A stretch of DNA of 64,000 nucleotides from Burkholderiales bacterium (lineage in GTDB: Bacteria > Pseudomonadota > Gammaproteobacteria > Burkholderiales > Burkholderiaceae_E): positions 1 to 64,000 of the forward strand of contig CANKWX010000008.1 of NCBI GenBank assembly GCA_947487165.1. The letters are read 5' to 3'. This document shows positions 1 to 8,651 of the stretch, piece by piece. The notes below the pieces were generated by a model that saw nothing but the letters and a program-made list of their open reading frames with translations, searched no databases and was not told where the DNA came from. A program made the position numbers and the translations under genes. Numbering within the stretch: position 1 is the first letter of the stretch; every line of letters begins with the position of its first letter.

Positions 1-89
1 CGGAGGCGGAATTCAACAGAGAGGGTCGCACACGCCCGGATGGCGGCGGGGCGATTCTCCCATGCCCTCAGGGGCGGCACCAATCAGGC

Positions 90-141
90 GGCAGCATCAG
101 GTGGCAGCATCAGGTGGCAGCATCAGGTGGCAGCATCAGGC
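90..141. repeat. 13-bp tandem repeat, four copies, over the glk stop codon
   Basis: Four consecutive copies of GGCAGCATCAGG plus T (last copy ends in C), period 13. The repeat covers the last codons and the stop codon of the glucokinase gene on the minus strand. Because 13 is not a multiple of three, a change in copy number would alter only the last few residues and the stop position. Confidence 0.85.
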
Positions 142-1175
142 CGTTCGCGCGGCGCTGAGCCGATATAGGCCGTGGCGGCGCCCCGCAGCGCCGCCCAGGG
201 CGACGCCATCAGATCGAGCGGAACGCCGGCGAGCCAGGGGCGGTAACGGCCCTTGGCCTCGAAGCGGGTGCGCAAGCCCTCGAGTGGCAAAACCCGGGTG
301 AGCCGGGGCATGATCCCGCCGGCAATCACCACACCGCCGCTGGCCTCATAGAGCAGGGCCAGGTCCCCGGCGAAAGCACCGAGCAGTTCGATGAAGCTGC
401 GAGCGGCCCGCACGGAGGCCGCATCGCCGCGGCCGAGGGTCTCGATGACCATGGCCGAGTCAAGGGTATCGGGCACCAGACCCGCCTCGGTCAGGGCGGC
501 ATCGCGCAGCAGCGCCAGGCCCGGTCCGCTCAGCAGCCGCTCCCACGAGACATGGCCGAAACGTGCGGCGGCGAGCTGTGCCGCGGCGTACTCGAAAGGC
601 GTCTCGGGGGCGAAGCTCACATGGCCGCCTTCGGTTGCCAGGGGGTGCCAGCGGCCTGCCGAGCGGATCATCGCGGCCACGCCCAGCCCGGTGCCCGGAC
701 CGACCACGACCCGGTTGCCATCGATCGAGCCTACCGGGCGCCCACGGCCGGCCAGCTCGGCAGCACTGCCCGGTGCGGCGATCAGTTCGTCAGCGTGCAA
801 TGTCGGCAGGGCCCAGGCCAGCGCCGCAAAATCATTGAGCAGATGGACTCGGCCGGGGCGCAGGCCCAGTGCATTGGCGAGCGACTGCGGATCGATCAGC
901 CAGTTGCCGTTGGTCAGTGCGATCTGGCCCTGCTGCAGGCGGCCTGCAGCACCGAGCGAGACGCCGTCGATTCGCAGTCCGGCGCCATGGCGATCGAGAA
1001 AATCACCGCAGGCGTCGGCCAGGTCGGTGAAGCGCTCGCGGGCGAGTTCCTGGGGCACACCGAGCAGCGCCCCGTTGCGGGCCAGCACCAGACGCACGAA
1101 GGTGCCTCCCACATCGCCGGCCAGCACGACATGCTCGCTGCGTTCGTCATGAGTGGTCGGGCCGCCGTCATCCAT
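123..1175 (-). CDS. glk: Glucokinase, Glk family
   Basis: ATP-dependent phosphorylation of glucose to glucose 6-phosphate in the cytoplasm, feeding glycolysis or the Entner-Doudoroff pathway. 350 residues, close to the usual length of about 320-340. The phosphate-binding motif LAGDVGGTFVR is at residues 18-28. LLNDFAALAWAL carries the catalytic Asp of the family, VVVGPGTGLGVA is the second phosphate loop, and TEGGHVSFAP is the conserved sugar-binding stretch. The first 15 residues are a non-conserved polar tail, so a later start is possible. The gene lies 38 bp downstream of the ABC exporter on the same strand and is probably cotranscribed. Its 3' end is built from a 13-bp tandem repeat, giving an unconserved C-terminal tail. 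Confidence 0.93.
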   Translation of the reverse strand: MDDGGPTTHDERSEHVVLAGDVGGTFVRLVLARNGALLGVPQELARERFTDLADACGDFLDRHGAGLRIDGVSLGAAGRLQQGQIALTNGNWLIDPQSLANALGLRPGRVHLLNDFAALAWALPTLHADELIAAPGSAAELAGRGRPVGSIDGNRVVVGPGTGLGVAAMIRSAGRWHPLATEGGHVSFAPETPFEYAAAQLAAARFGHVSWERLLSGPGLALLRDAALTEAGLVPDTLDSAMVIETLGRGDAASVRAARSFIELLGAFAGDLALLYEASGGVVIAGGIMPRLTRVLPLEGLRTRFEAKGRYRPWLAGVPLDLMASPWAALRGAATAYIGSAPRERPDAAT

Positions 1176-1213
1176 CTGGTTGATTGTACGGGCGTGGTGC
1201 CGACCGATGGCTG

Positions 1214-2968
1214 TCAGCGTGCAGGAGGCTGGGTATCCCCGATCACCGCGTCGCCAAGATGCGCGCCGCCGTCTGCAGGGGTCAGATGGCGGCGCAGTCG
1301 ATGAAACTCGGCAACCGAAGGGTCGTGCGCAATGCTGATCACCGCGGCATCGGGCAGACGATCGATCAGCAGCTGGTAGAGCGCCCTGCCGGTTGCCTCA
1401 TCGAGTGCCGAGGTTGCTTCATCCAGAAAGAGCCAATGCGGACGATTCAGCAGCGCCCGGGCGAAGCCGAGCCTTTGCTGTTCGCCGGGCGACAGGCGCC
1501 GGTCCCAGGCGCTCGACTCGTCAAGCTGGCCGCTCAACTGAGGCAACCGGCACTCCCGAAGTGCCGCAATGATCGCTGTGTCGCTGAAGTCGTCGGGCGG
1601 CGATGGGTAGCTTACGCAGGCCCGCAGGGTGCCGATCGGCAAATAGGGTTTTTGAGGCAGAAAGAGGATCTTGCCAGCCGGCTGCTCGACCACCCCGCTG
1701 CCGTAGGGCCAGATGCCCGCCAGTGCCCTGAACAGCGTGCTCTTGCCGCTGCCCGACGGGCCGGTCAGCAGCAGCCGGTCGCCTGCGGCGACCACCAGAT
1801 CGGCATCGGCCACGATCGGTGCGCCGCTCGGCGTATCGAGGCGAACACCATGCAGTGCCGGCGACGCCCCCTCGACCGCATGCAGCAGTGTCGCGGCCTC
1901 GGCATGCAGTTGCGACAGGGTGTCGTCAAAGCTGAGCAGTCGATCGGTGGTGGCCTTCCAGAGCGCCAGGCTTGAATAGGCATCGACAAACCACGACAGA
2001 GCACTTTGCACCTGACCGAAGGCATTGGAGATCTGCATCAGGTCGCCGAGTTTGAGCGGCCCGTTGAAGTAGCGCGGCGCGGCCACCACGAAGGGGAAGA
2101 TCACCGCCAGCTGCCCATAGAAACTCTGGGCCCAGATCAGTTTTTTCTGAGCGCGGATCAGCGTCCAGTAGTTGGTGATCACCCGGCCGAATCGCTCGAG
2201 CAGGCCTGCGCGTTCGGCGTCTTCACCGTGATAAAGCGCGATGCTCTCGGCGTTTTCGCGCACGCGCACCATGCCATAGCGCAGATCGGCTTCGAGTTTT
2301 TGCTGCTGGAAATTCAGCCCGATCAGCGGGCGGCCGATCGCATGCGTGAGCCAGCTGCCGGCAATCGCATAAATCACCGCTACCCAGACCATGTAGCCCG
2401 GAATCGTCACTTCGGTGGCGCCCAGCAGGAAGGTGAGCGGCCCCGATACCGTCCACAGGATCGTGATGAAGGAGCCTAGCGTGACCACTGCATTGAGCAG
2501 ACCCATCGACAGAAAGACCGTGAACTCGGTGAACAGTCGCACGTCTTCGGCAATGCGCTGATCCGGGTTGTCGGCCGGAGTGTCAACCGCGGCATTGCCG
2601 GTGGCAGCGAGCTCAAGGCGGTAGTAGGCGCGCCTTGAAAACCAGCCGTCGATGTAGCGTGCGGTCAGCCAGGCGCGCCAGCGCATCTCGAAGAGCTGGG
2701 TGAGATAGAACTTGTAGGCCGCCACGACGATGAAAGCGCCGGCCAGGATGCCAAACCGCCAGAGCTGGCGCCTGAATTCGGCATAGTCGCGCGATTCGAG
2801 CGAATTGAAGAATTCGCGCTGGAACTCGTTGAGCAGCACGTCGACATAGACCGTGATCAGGTTCAGTGCAATGACCGCGGTCAGCAGCCCGATCGCCTGC
2901 CAGCGCTTTTCACTGGTGAAATAGGGCTTGATCAGACCCCATGTGAGGGCAGCGAATCGGCGATTCAT
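1214..2968 (-). CDS. ABC exporter with fused permease and ATPase, YddA/SbmA-BacA type
   Basis: Half-transporter of the ABC-D-like class (ABC_membrane_2/SbmA-BacA permease followed by an ATPase). Residues 1-310 hold about six membrane segments. In the ATPase part, Walker A GPSGSGKST is at 403-411, FLPQKPYLPIGTLR is the family-typical Q-loop region near 435-450, the signature LSPGEQQRLGFARAL is near 493-507, and Walker B WLFLDE follows. It is expected to act as a homodimer in the inner membrane. Relatives handle peptides, vitamin B12 or long acyl chains; the substrate here cannot be read from sequence. Its start lies 7 bp after the tctA stop, so it is probably in the same transcript. Confidence 0.88.
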   Translation of the reverse strand: MNRRFAALTWGLIKPYFTSEKRWQAIGLLTAVIALNLITVYVDVLLNEFQREFFNSLESRDYAEFRRQLWRFGILAGAFIVVAAYKFYLTQLFEMRWRAWLTARYIDGWFSRRAYYRLELAATGNAAVDTPADNPDQRIAEDVRLFTEFTVFLSMGLLNAVVTLGSFITILWTVSGPLTFLLGATEVTIPGYMVWVAVIYAIAGSWLTHAIGRPLIGLNFQQQKLEADLRYGMVRVRENAESIALYHGEDAERAGLLERFGRVITNYWTLIRAQKKLIWAQSFYGQLAVIFPFVVAAPRYFNGPLKLGDLMQISNAFGQVQSALSWFVDAYSSLALWKATTDRLLSFDDTLSQLHAEAATLLHAVEGASPALHGVRLDTPSGAPIVADADLVVAAGDRLLLTGPSGSGKSTLFRALAGIWPYGSGVVEQPAGKILFLPQKPYLPIGTLRACVSYPSPPDDFSDTAIIAALRECRLPQLSGQLDESSAWDRRLSPGEQQRLGFARALLNRPHWLFLDEATSALDEATGRALYQLLIDRLPDAAVISIAHDPSVAEFHRLRRHLTPADGGAHLGDAVIGDTQPPAR

Positions 2969-2975
2969 GATCCGG

Positions 2976-4481
2976 TCAGCGCGCCTGCAAAGCGCCTGTG
3001 CGGCGCCTGATCAGGCGCGGAATCACCAGCACCGCGACCATGACGCACAGCAGCGCCAGCGACAGCGGCCTGGTCACGAAGACCGACCAGTCGCCTTGCG
3101 AAATCGAGAGCGCATTGCGCAGCTGCTTTTCGGCCATCGGCCCCAGGATCATGCCGACGATGACCGGCGCTACCGGAAAGCCGTAGCGACGCATGGCCAA
3201 TCCCATCAGCCCGATGATGCCGAGCAGCATCAGATCGAACGTCGACTGGCGCAGGCTGTAGGCGCCGAGTGTCGAGAAGATCAGGATGCCGCCGTAGAGC
3301 AGCGGCGTGGGAATGCGCAGCACACGTACCCACAGGCCGACCAGAGGCAGGTTGAGTACCAGCAGCATGACGTTGCCGATGTAGAGCGAGGCAATCAGCG
3401 TCCAGACCAGCGGCCCGGAGGTTTGCAGCAGCGCCGGTCCGGGCTGCAGGTTGTAGTTCTGGAAAGCCGCCAGCAGGATCGCGGTGGTCGCCGAGGTGGG
3501 GATGCCGAGCGTCAGCAGTGGCGCCAGCGCAGCGGTGACGGTAGCGTTGTTGGCGGCCTCCGGGCCGGCCACGCCTTCGATGGCGCCCGGTCCGCCATTG
3601 GGCGAGAACTCATCGGCATGCCTGGACAGTTTTTTCTCGGTGGCATACGACAGAAAGGTCGGAATTTCGGCGCCGCCGGCCGGAATCAGGCCGAAGGGAA
3701 ATCCGATCAGGGTGCCGCGCAGCCAGGCCGGTATCGAGCGACGCCAGTCTGCACGGCTCATGTGGGTCGAGCTCATGCGGTTCATGGTCGCGTCGGCCCC
3801 GCGATAAATCACGCCGTAAAGCGCCTCGCCAACCGCAAAGAGGCCGACTGCGACCACCACGACATCGATCCCATCGAAGAGTTCGGGAACACCGAGCGTA
3901 TAGCGTGTGGTGCCCGACACCGCATCGATGCCGATCAGCCCGATGCCCAGGCCGATGAAGAGGCTGGTCATGCCTTTGAGCACCGACTGGCCGATCACCG
4001 CCGAGACCGTCGTGAAGGCCAGTGCCATGATCATGAAGTACTCGGCCGGTCCGAAGTTGAGCGCAAAGCCTGCCAGCAGCGGCGCAAAGAGCGTCAGCAG
4101 CAGTGTGGCGATGGTGCCTGCAACAAAGGAGCCGATGGCGGCAGTGGCCAGCGCCGGCCCGGCCCGGCCGCTGCGTGCCATCGCATTGCCCTCCATGGCG
4201 GTGACCATGGTGGACGACTCGCCCGGTGTGTTCATCAGGATCGAGGTGGTCGAGCCGCCGAACATCGCGCCGTAGTAGACGCCGGCGAACATGATCAGGG
4301 CAGACGACGGGTCGACCTTGGCGGTGATCGGCAGCAGCATCGCCACCGTCAGCGCCGGCCCGATTCCTGGCAGCACGCCGATGGCCGTCCCGACGAAACA
4401 GCCGATCAGCGCCCAGGCGAGGTTGATGGGCGACACCGCTGCCGCAAAGCCGCCCATCAGCGCGGTCAGGGTGTCGATCAT
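2976..4481 (-). CDS. tctA: Tripartite tricarboxylate transporter large permease TctA
   Basis: Large membrane subunit of a TTT-family secondary carrier that imports carboxylates captured by a Bug/TctC receptor. 501 residues, the usual size, with about eleven to twelve hydrophobic segments. The N-terminal [19 protein letters not shown] and the conserved [13 protein letters not shown] motif are characteristic of TctA. Its ATG overlaps the tctB stop codon in an ATGA arrangement, which implies translational coupling. A receptor and a small subunit lie immediately upstream, so the system is complete. The substrate (citrate, tartrate, aromatic acids and so on) is not predictable. Confidence 0.95.
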   Translation of the reverse strand: MIDTLTALMGGFAAAVSPINLAWALIGCFVGTAIGVLPGIGPALTVAMLLPITAKVDPSSALIMFAGVYYGAMFGGSTTSILMNTPGESSTMVTAMEGNAMARSGRAGPALATAAIGSFVAGTIATLLLTLFAPLLAGFALNFGPAEYFMIMALAFTTVSAVIGQSVLKGMTSLFIGLGIGLIGIDAVSGTTRYTLGVPELFDGIDVVVVAVGLFAVGEALYGVIYRGADATMNRMSSTHMSRADWRRSIPAWLRGTLIGFPFGLIPAGGAEIPTFLSYATEKKLSRHADEFSPNGGPGAIEGVAGPEAANNATVTAALAPLLTLGIPTSATTAILLAAFQNYNLQPGPALLQTSGPLVWTLIASLYIGNVMLLVLNLPLVGLWVRVLRIPTPLLYGGILIFSTLGAYSLRQSTFDLMLLGIIGLMGLAMRRYGFPVAPVIVGMILGPMAEKQLRNALSISQGDWSVFVTRPLSLALLCVMVAVLVIPRLIRRRTGALQAR

Positions 4482-4960
4482 GACTTCAGCAGCGGCAGCA
4501 GCGGCAGCGAGATGCCAATGACCTTGGAGAACAGCGCCCAGATCGGCACGGTCACGGCCAGCGCCACGATCGCATCGCGAAGTGGCCGGCGGCTGCCGTA
4601 GCCGCGCGCAACGAACACCATCAGCAGGGTGCTGGCGGCGATGAAACCGACCCGCCCGATCAGGGCCATGTGCAGCAGCAGACCGGCAATCAGCCAGAGC
4701 AGGTCGGTGCCGGCGGTGGGCGACAGCGGTGGGGCGTCGCCAAGGGTCGGCGCCTCGTCGTCGCCCGTCACAAAGCGGCTGCGTACGGTCTGGATCATGA
4801 TCGCTGCACCGCAGATCGCCAGGCCCAGCGCGACCATCGTCGGCATGAAGCGGGGCGACAGGCCGGAGTAGCCGCCTGCGCCATCGATTGCCAGCAATCC
4901 GACACCGAATGCGATCGACAGGCCAATGACGGCTGCCCCGATCGCAAAACCTGATTTCAA
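4478..4960 (-). CDS. tctB: Tripartite tricarboxylate transporter small subunit TctB
   Basis: Small four-helix membrane subunit of the TctABC carrier. Hydrophobic segments include [20 protein letters not shown] and [20 protein letters not shown]. The frame is open as far as an ATG at 5053, but that would place 60 bp inside tctC and add a charged, unconserved 31-residue leader. The first start codon after the tctC stop is TTG at 4960, which gives 160 residues, the normal TctB length. No strong ribosome binding site supports it, so the start is inferred. The 3' end overlaps the tctA start by 4 bp. Confidence 0.8.
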   Translation of the reverse strand: MKSGFAIGAAVIGLSIAFGVGLLAIDGAGGYSGLSPRFMPTMVALGLAICGAAIMIQTVRSRFVTGDDEAPTLGDAPPLSPTAGTDLLWLIAGLLLHMALIGRVGFIAASTLLMVFVARGYGSRRPLRDAIVALAVTVPIWALFSKVIGISLPLLPLLKS

Positions 4961-4991
4961 ACCGGTCTCGGGTCGGCCGTCGATGCCCGGG

Positions 4992-6047
4992 TCACTTGGC
5001 CAGACCGAGATCGCGAAGGATGCCGCCCAGGCGCTTCGATTCCGAATCGACATAGCTTCCGAATTCGGCGCCGGTCTGGACGAAGGGCGCCCACTCGTTG
5101 CGCGCGAGCGTGTCCTTCCATTGTTGAGTCTGAGTGCCTTTGAGCACCGCGTCGATCAGCGCTTTCTGCTGCTCGGGCGTGATCCCCGGCGGGCCCCAGA
5201 CGCCACGCCAGTTGTAGATCTCGACATTCAGGCCGAGCTCCTTGAGCGGCTTGATTCCCTGCACAGGAAAGCCCGACGACACAGCGAGCGCACGCATCTT
5301 GCCATCCTTGATGAAGGGCAGGAACTCCGAGACGCCCGCGATGCCGACTGTGACCTGATTGCCCAGAATCGCCGCGGTGGCTTCGCCGCCGCCGGCAAAC
5401 GCGATGTAGTTGACCTTGGTCGGTTCGACACCCGACTCCTTGGCAATCAGCCCGGCGACCATGTGGTCGGTCGAGCCGCGCGAGCCGCCTGCCCATGACA
5501 CCGCGCCAGGGCTCGCCTTGAGCATCGTCACCAGATCAGCCATCGACTGGAGTTTCGAGCCTGCCGGCACCACCAGCACCATGGCATCGGCAAAGAGTCG
5601 CGCAATCGGCGTGCCGTTCTTCAGTGTCACCGGCGGATGACTCATTTCGATCGCGCCGACCATCACGGCGCCGGTCACGATCAGGGCGTTGGGGTTGCCC
5701 TTTTCGGTATTGACGAATTGCGCCAATCCGATCGTGCCGCCGGCGCCGCCCTTGTTTTCGAAGGTGGCGTTGCGCACGGCACCAGCGGCCTGCATTGCGG
5801 CGGCAATGCTGCGCCCGGTCTGGTCGAAGCCGCCGCCGGGATTCGCGCCGATCATCATCTTGAGCGTATCGATCTGAGCCAACGCGGGTGCGGCGCCAAG
5901 CAGCGTGGCAAACGAGATCAGACATGCGGAGAGAGCGTGCCGTTGGCGGGCACTGACCGAAGACCGGGAAGTCTCGATTGACCGGGCGATGCAGGCGTCG
6001 GACAGGCCGAGGGATCGGAAAATGCGCTGCAGCATGGCGGTCTTCAT
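4992..6047 (-). CDS. tctC: Bug-type tripartite tricarboxylate receptor TctC
   Basis: Periplasmic solute-binding protein that captures a carboxylate and delivers it to TctAB. A hydrophobic export segment, SACLISFATLLGAAPALAQ, ends with an AxA cleavage site, and the mature protein carries Bug-family landmarks (GANPGGGFDQTGRSIAAAM, ENKGGAGGTIG). The signal peptide begins unusually late: about 35 polar residues precede it, and no ATG, GTG or TTG nearer to it is obvious. The true start is therefore uncertain. First gene of the tctCBA set, separated by 98 bp from the CNNM gene upstream. Confidence 0.92.
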   Translation of the reverse strand: MKTAMLQRIFRSLGLSDACIARSIETSRSSVSARQRHALSACLISFATLLGAAPALAQIDTLKMMIGANPGGGFDQTGRSIAAAMQAAGAVRNATFENKGGAGGTIGLAQFVNTEKGNPNALIVTGAVMVGAIEMSHPPVTLKNGTPIARLFADAMVLVVPAGSKLQSMADLVTMLKASPGAVSWAGGSRGSTDHMVAGLIAKESGVEPTKVNYIAFAGGGEATAAILGNQVTVGIAGVSEFLPFIKDGKMRALAVSSGFPVQGIKPLKELGLNVEIYNWRGVWGPPGITPEQQKALIDAVLKGTQTQQWKDTLARNEWAPFVQTGAEFGSYVDSESKRLGGILRDLGLAK

Positions 6048-6145
6048 CGAATGGTCAAGATGCCCGCGATGATACGTCGAGACCGTCTTGCGCGCGCGGA
6101 TGCTCAGATCAGGTCACGAGCTCAATGGCGTCTTCAATAGCGTCT

Positions 6146-7459
6146 TCAGTCGCGCGAGCCAGTCGCCGCCGGCTGCTCGGGCAGCTTCGAGATCAGCACC
6201 TTGTCGACACGGTTGCGGTCCATGTCGACCACTTCAAACCGATAACCCTCGGCATCGAAATGATCGGCCACCGAGGGGATGCGGCCGAGGCAGTGCATCG
6301 CGAAGCCGCCGACGGTATGAAAACTGCGTTCGTCCTCGGCCGGCAGTTCGTCGATCTCGAGCACCGACTTGAGCCGCTCCAGACCGATCGAGCCATCGAC
6401 CAGCAGCGAGCCGTCTTCGCGTCTGACCACGTCGCTGTCGGTGGTCGAGTCGTGCTCCGGCAGTTCGCCGACGATTGACGTCAGCACATCGGTGAGCGAC
6501 ACCAGACCCTTGAGGTCGCCATATTCATCGACGATCAGACCGAACTGGACCCGTTCGCGGCGAAAGCTTTCCAGCAGCTGCGTGGTGCTGATGGTCTCGG
6601 GCAGATAGAGCGCCGGACTCAGATGCCGCTCGACCTCCAGCGGCTCGCCCTGCAATGCAGGGCGCAGCAGATCGACCAGGCGCAGCACGCCCAGGATGTG
6701 TTCGAGTCCGCCGCGGCACACAACCACCCGGGTATGCTGACTTTCAGCGATCTGGGTGCGAACCGCCGCGTCGCCGTCCTCCAGATCGATGGCATAGATA
6801 TCCATGCGCGGCGTCATGATTGCGCCGATGCGCTGGTCGTCAAGGCGCAGCACGTTCGAGACGATCGCCTGCTCGCTCTCATGAAAGATGCCGGCTTCCG
6901 CGCCCTGTCCCATCAGGACCTTGATTTCGTCATCGGTGACCGGTGGTTCTCCGGCGCCGCGTGCGCCGAGCAGTCGCAGCAACATGTTGCTCGACGACGA
7001 GAGCGACCAGACCAGCGGACGAGTGACCCGCGAAAACCAGCCCATCGGACGCGCGACCGCCGAGGCGATCCGCTCGGGGGCGCGCAGTGCCAGCCGCTTG
7101 GGGACCAGTTCGCCGATCACCACCGACAGATAAGTGATGATCGCGACCGCAATCGCCAACGAGAAGCCCTTCACATAGGGCTCGGACAGGTTGAACTGCG
7201 ACAGCCAGCGAGCGATCGGTGCGGCAATCAGCCCTTCGCCGACGATACCGCTGAGGATGCCGATGGTCGTGATGCCGACCTGGATCGTCGAGAGGAAACC
7301 ACCGGGTTCTTCACTGAGCGCCAGGGCTGCAGTCGAACCGGGGTAGCCGTCGTCGGCCATACGCTGGAGTCTGGCCTTGCGGGCCGAGACCACTGCCATC
7401 TCGGACATTGCGAACAGTGCGTTCAGCAACACGAGCAGCAGCAAAAGCAACAGATCCAT
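6146..7459 (-). CDS. CNNM/CorC-family membrane protein (HlyC/CorC transporter)
   Basis: 437 residues. The N-terminal DUF21/CNNM transmembrane domain occupies about residues 1-180 (MDLLLLLLLVLLNALFAMSE, VVIGELVPKRLAL). A pair of CBS domains follows at about 200-325 (IMTPRMDIYAIDLEDGD, LIVDEYGDLKGLVSLTDVL), then a C-terminal CorC_HlyC domain from about 345. Bacterial members are linked to Mg2+/Co2+ efflux or resistance and bind adenine nucleotides at the CBS pair. It sits next to a CDF-type metal exporter on the same strand, which agrees with a metal homeostasis role. Confidence 0.92.
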   Translation of the reverse strand: MDLLLLLLLVLLNALFAMSEMAVVSARKARLQRMADDGYPGSTAALALSEEPGGFLSTIQVGITTIGILSGIVGEGLIAAPIARWLSQFNLSEPYVKGFSLAIAVAIITYLSVVIGELVPKRLALRAPERIASAVARPMGWFSRVTRPLVWSLSSSSNMLLRLLGARGAGEPPVTDDEIKVLMGQGAEAGIFHESEQAIVSNVLRLDDQRIGAIMTPRMDIYAIDLEDGDAAVRTQIAESQHTRVVVCRGGLEHILGVLRLVDLLRPALQGEPLEVERHLSPALYLPETISTTQLLESFRRERVQFGLIVDEYGDLKGLVSLTDVLTSIVGELPEHDSTTDSDVVRREDGSLLVDGSIGLERLKSVLEIDELPAEDERSFHTVGGFAMHCLGRIPSVADHFDAEGYRFEVVDMDRNRVDKVLISKLPEQPAATGSRD

Positions 7460-7528
7460 TGAAGCGATCGAGGGTTGAGATCAGACGAGCATAGCATCTG
7501 CTCTTCGTCAGTCATCGCCCCGCTCGGG

Positions 7529-8566
7529 TCAGTGGTCGCTCGAACAGTCCTGGCGGCAGACTTCTGACGTATCGCCGGTTTCGATCTGCAGCGTGGTGTG
7601 TTCGATACCGAAACGGTGCTTGAGCGAGGCGTTGGCGCTGACGAGAAACGCATCACCCGGGTGTCCCTGCGGAATCGTCAGGTGCGCGCTCAGGTTGGCA
7701 CCGCTGGTGCCGACCGGCCAGATGTGCAGGTCGTGCAGTCCGGTGACGCCAGGCATTGCCAGCAGGTGCAGACGGACCGCGCCCGGGTCGATGCTGGCCG
7801 GCACGCCATCGAGTGCCGCCGACAGCGCGTCGCGCAGCAGGCCGTACGCACTCCATCCGATGAAGAGCGAGACGGCGAGGCTCAAGGCCGGGTCGATGCG
7901 CAGCCATCCGGTTGCCGCCACGCCGAGTGCGCCGATGACCACCGCAGCCGAGATCGCGGCATCGCCCAGCATATGCAAAAAGGCACCACGCAGATTGATG
8001 TCATCACGCTGGCCGCGCATGAAGAGCCAGGCGGTCAGGCCATTGATCAGAATGCCGGTACCTGCCACCACGGTCACCAGTGTCGCGTCGATTGCCACCG
8101 GCGTCGCCAGTCGGGCGACCGATTCAAACGCAATCGCGCCGGCTGCCGCAAGCAGCAGCGCGGCATTGATCAGCGCGGCCAGCAGGGCAGCGCGTCGCCA
8201 GCCCCAGGTAAAGCGCGGGCTGGTGGGCTGGCGTGCTGCCCAGGCGCCACCCCAGGCGAGCGCCAGCGCGAGAACATCACCCAGGTTGTGTCCGGCGTCC
8301 GACAGCAGTGCCATCGAGTCGGCGCGCCAGCCGGCCGCCGCTTCGATGGCAACGAAGCCGGAGTTCAGGACGATGGCTGCGAGGAACAGCCGGCCGTGGC
8401 CGTCGGGTGAGGGATGATGGGCGTGACCGCCGCCGTGGGCATGGCCGGCATGTGAATGCCCGCGATGCTCGTGATGAGCATCATGATCCTGACCGCGATC
8501 ATCACGGTGATCATCCGGATGACCCGGTTCATGGTCGTGCGGGTCGGAATGCGTCGGTCCTGCCAT
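7529..8566 (-). CDS. CDF-family cation efflux protein (CzcD/ZitB-like)
   Basis: Proton-coupled exporter of Zn2+/Co2+/Cd2+ in the inner membrane. 345 residues from the ATG at 8566. A strongly histidine-rich N-terminus (HDHEPGHPDDHRDD, HGGGHAHHPSPDGH) precedes six membrane helices. The conserved site SDAGHNLGDVLALALAWG carries the Asp/His pair of the transport site, with the matching HMLGDAAISAAVV in helix five. A cytoplasmic domain follows, containing LHDLHIWPVG. The frame stays open to 8677, but that start would run into the divergent cardiolipin synthase, so 8566 is preferred. The upstream intergenic region is about 85 bp and divergent. Confidence 0.92.
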   Translation of the reverse strand: MAGPTHSDPHDHEPGHPDDHRDDRGQDHDAHHEHRGHSHAGHAHGGGHAHHPSPDGHGRLFLAAIVLNSGFVAIEAAAGWRADSMALLSDAGHNLGDVLALALAWGGAWAARQPTSPRFTWGWRRAALLAALINAALLLAAAGAIAFESVARLATPVAIDATLVTVVAGTGILINGLTAWLFMRGQRDDINLRGAFLHMLGDAAISAAVVIGALGVAATGWLRIDPALSLAVSLFIGWSAYGLLRDALSAALDGVPASIDPGAVRLHLLAMPGVTGLHDLHIWPVGTSGANLSAHLTIPQGHPGDAFLVSANASLKHRFGIEHTTLQIETGDTSEVCRQDCSSDH

Positions 8567-8651
8567 CCGCCGATTATCGCCAATTGCCGTCAACCTGGGT
8601 CGATCGATGTCATCCGGCCTGGCCGCCGGGATTGGCTTAGACTTCGCAGAC

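Noticed and set aside
391-1152. Long plus-strand reading frames opposite glk
   Set aside because: Low-complexity Arg/Ser/Ala-rich translations typical of antisense frames in GC-rich genes; glk has intact motifs.
2928-4601. 557-residue plus-strand frame opposite tctA
   Set aside because: Translation is rich in Gln, Arg and His with no hydrophobic core or family motif, while the opposite strand encodes a full TctA.
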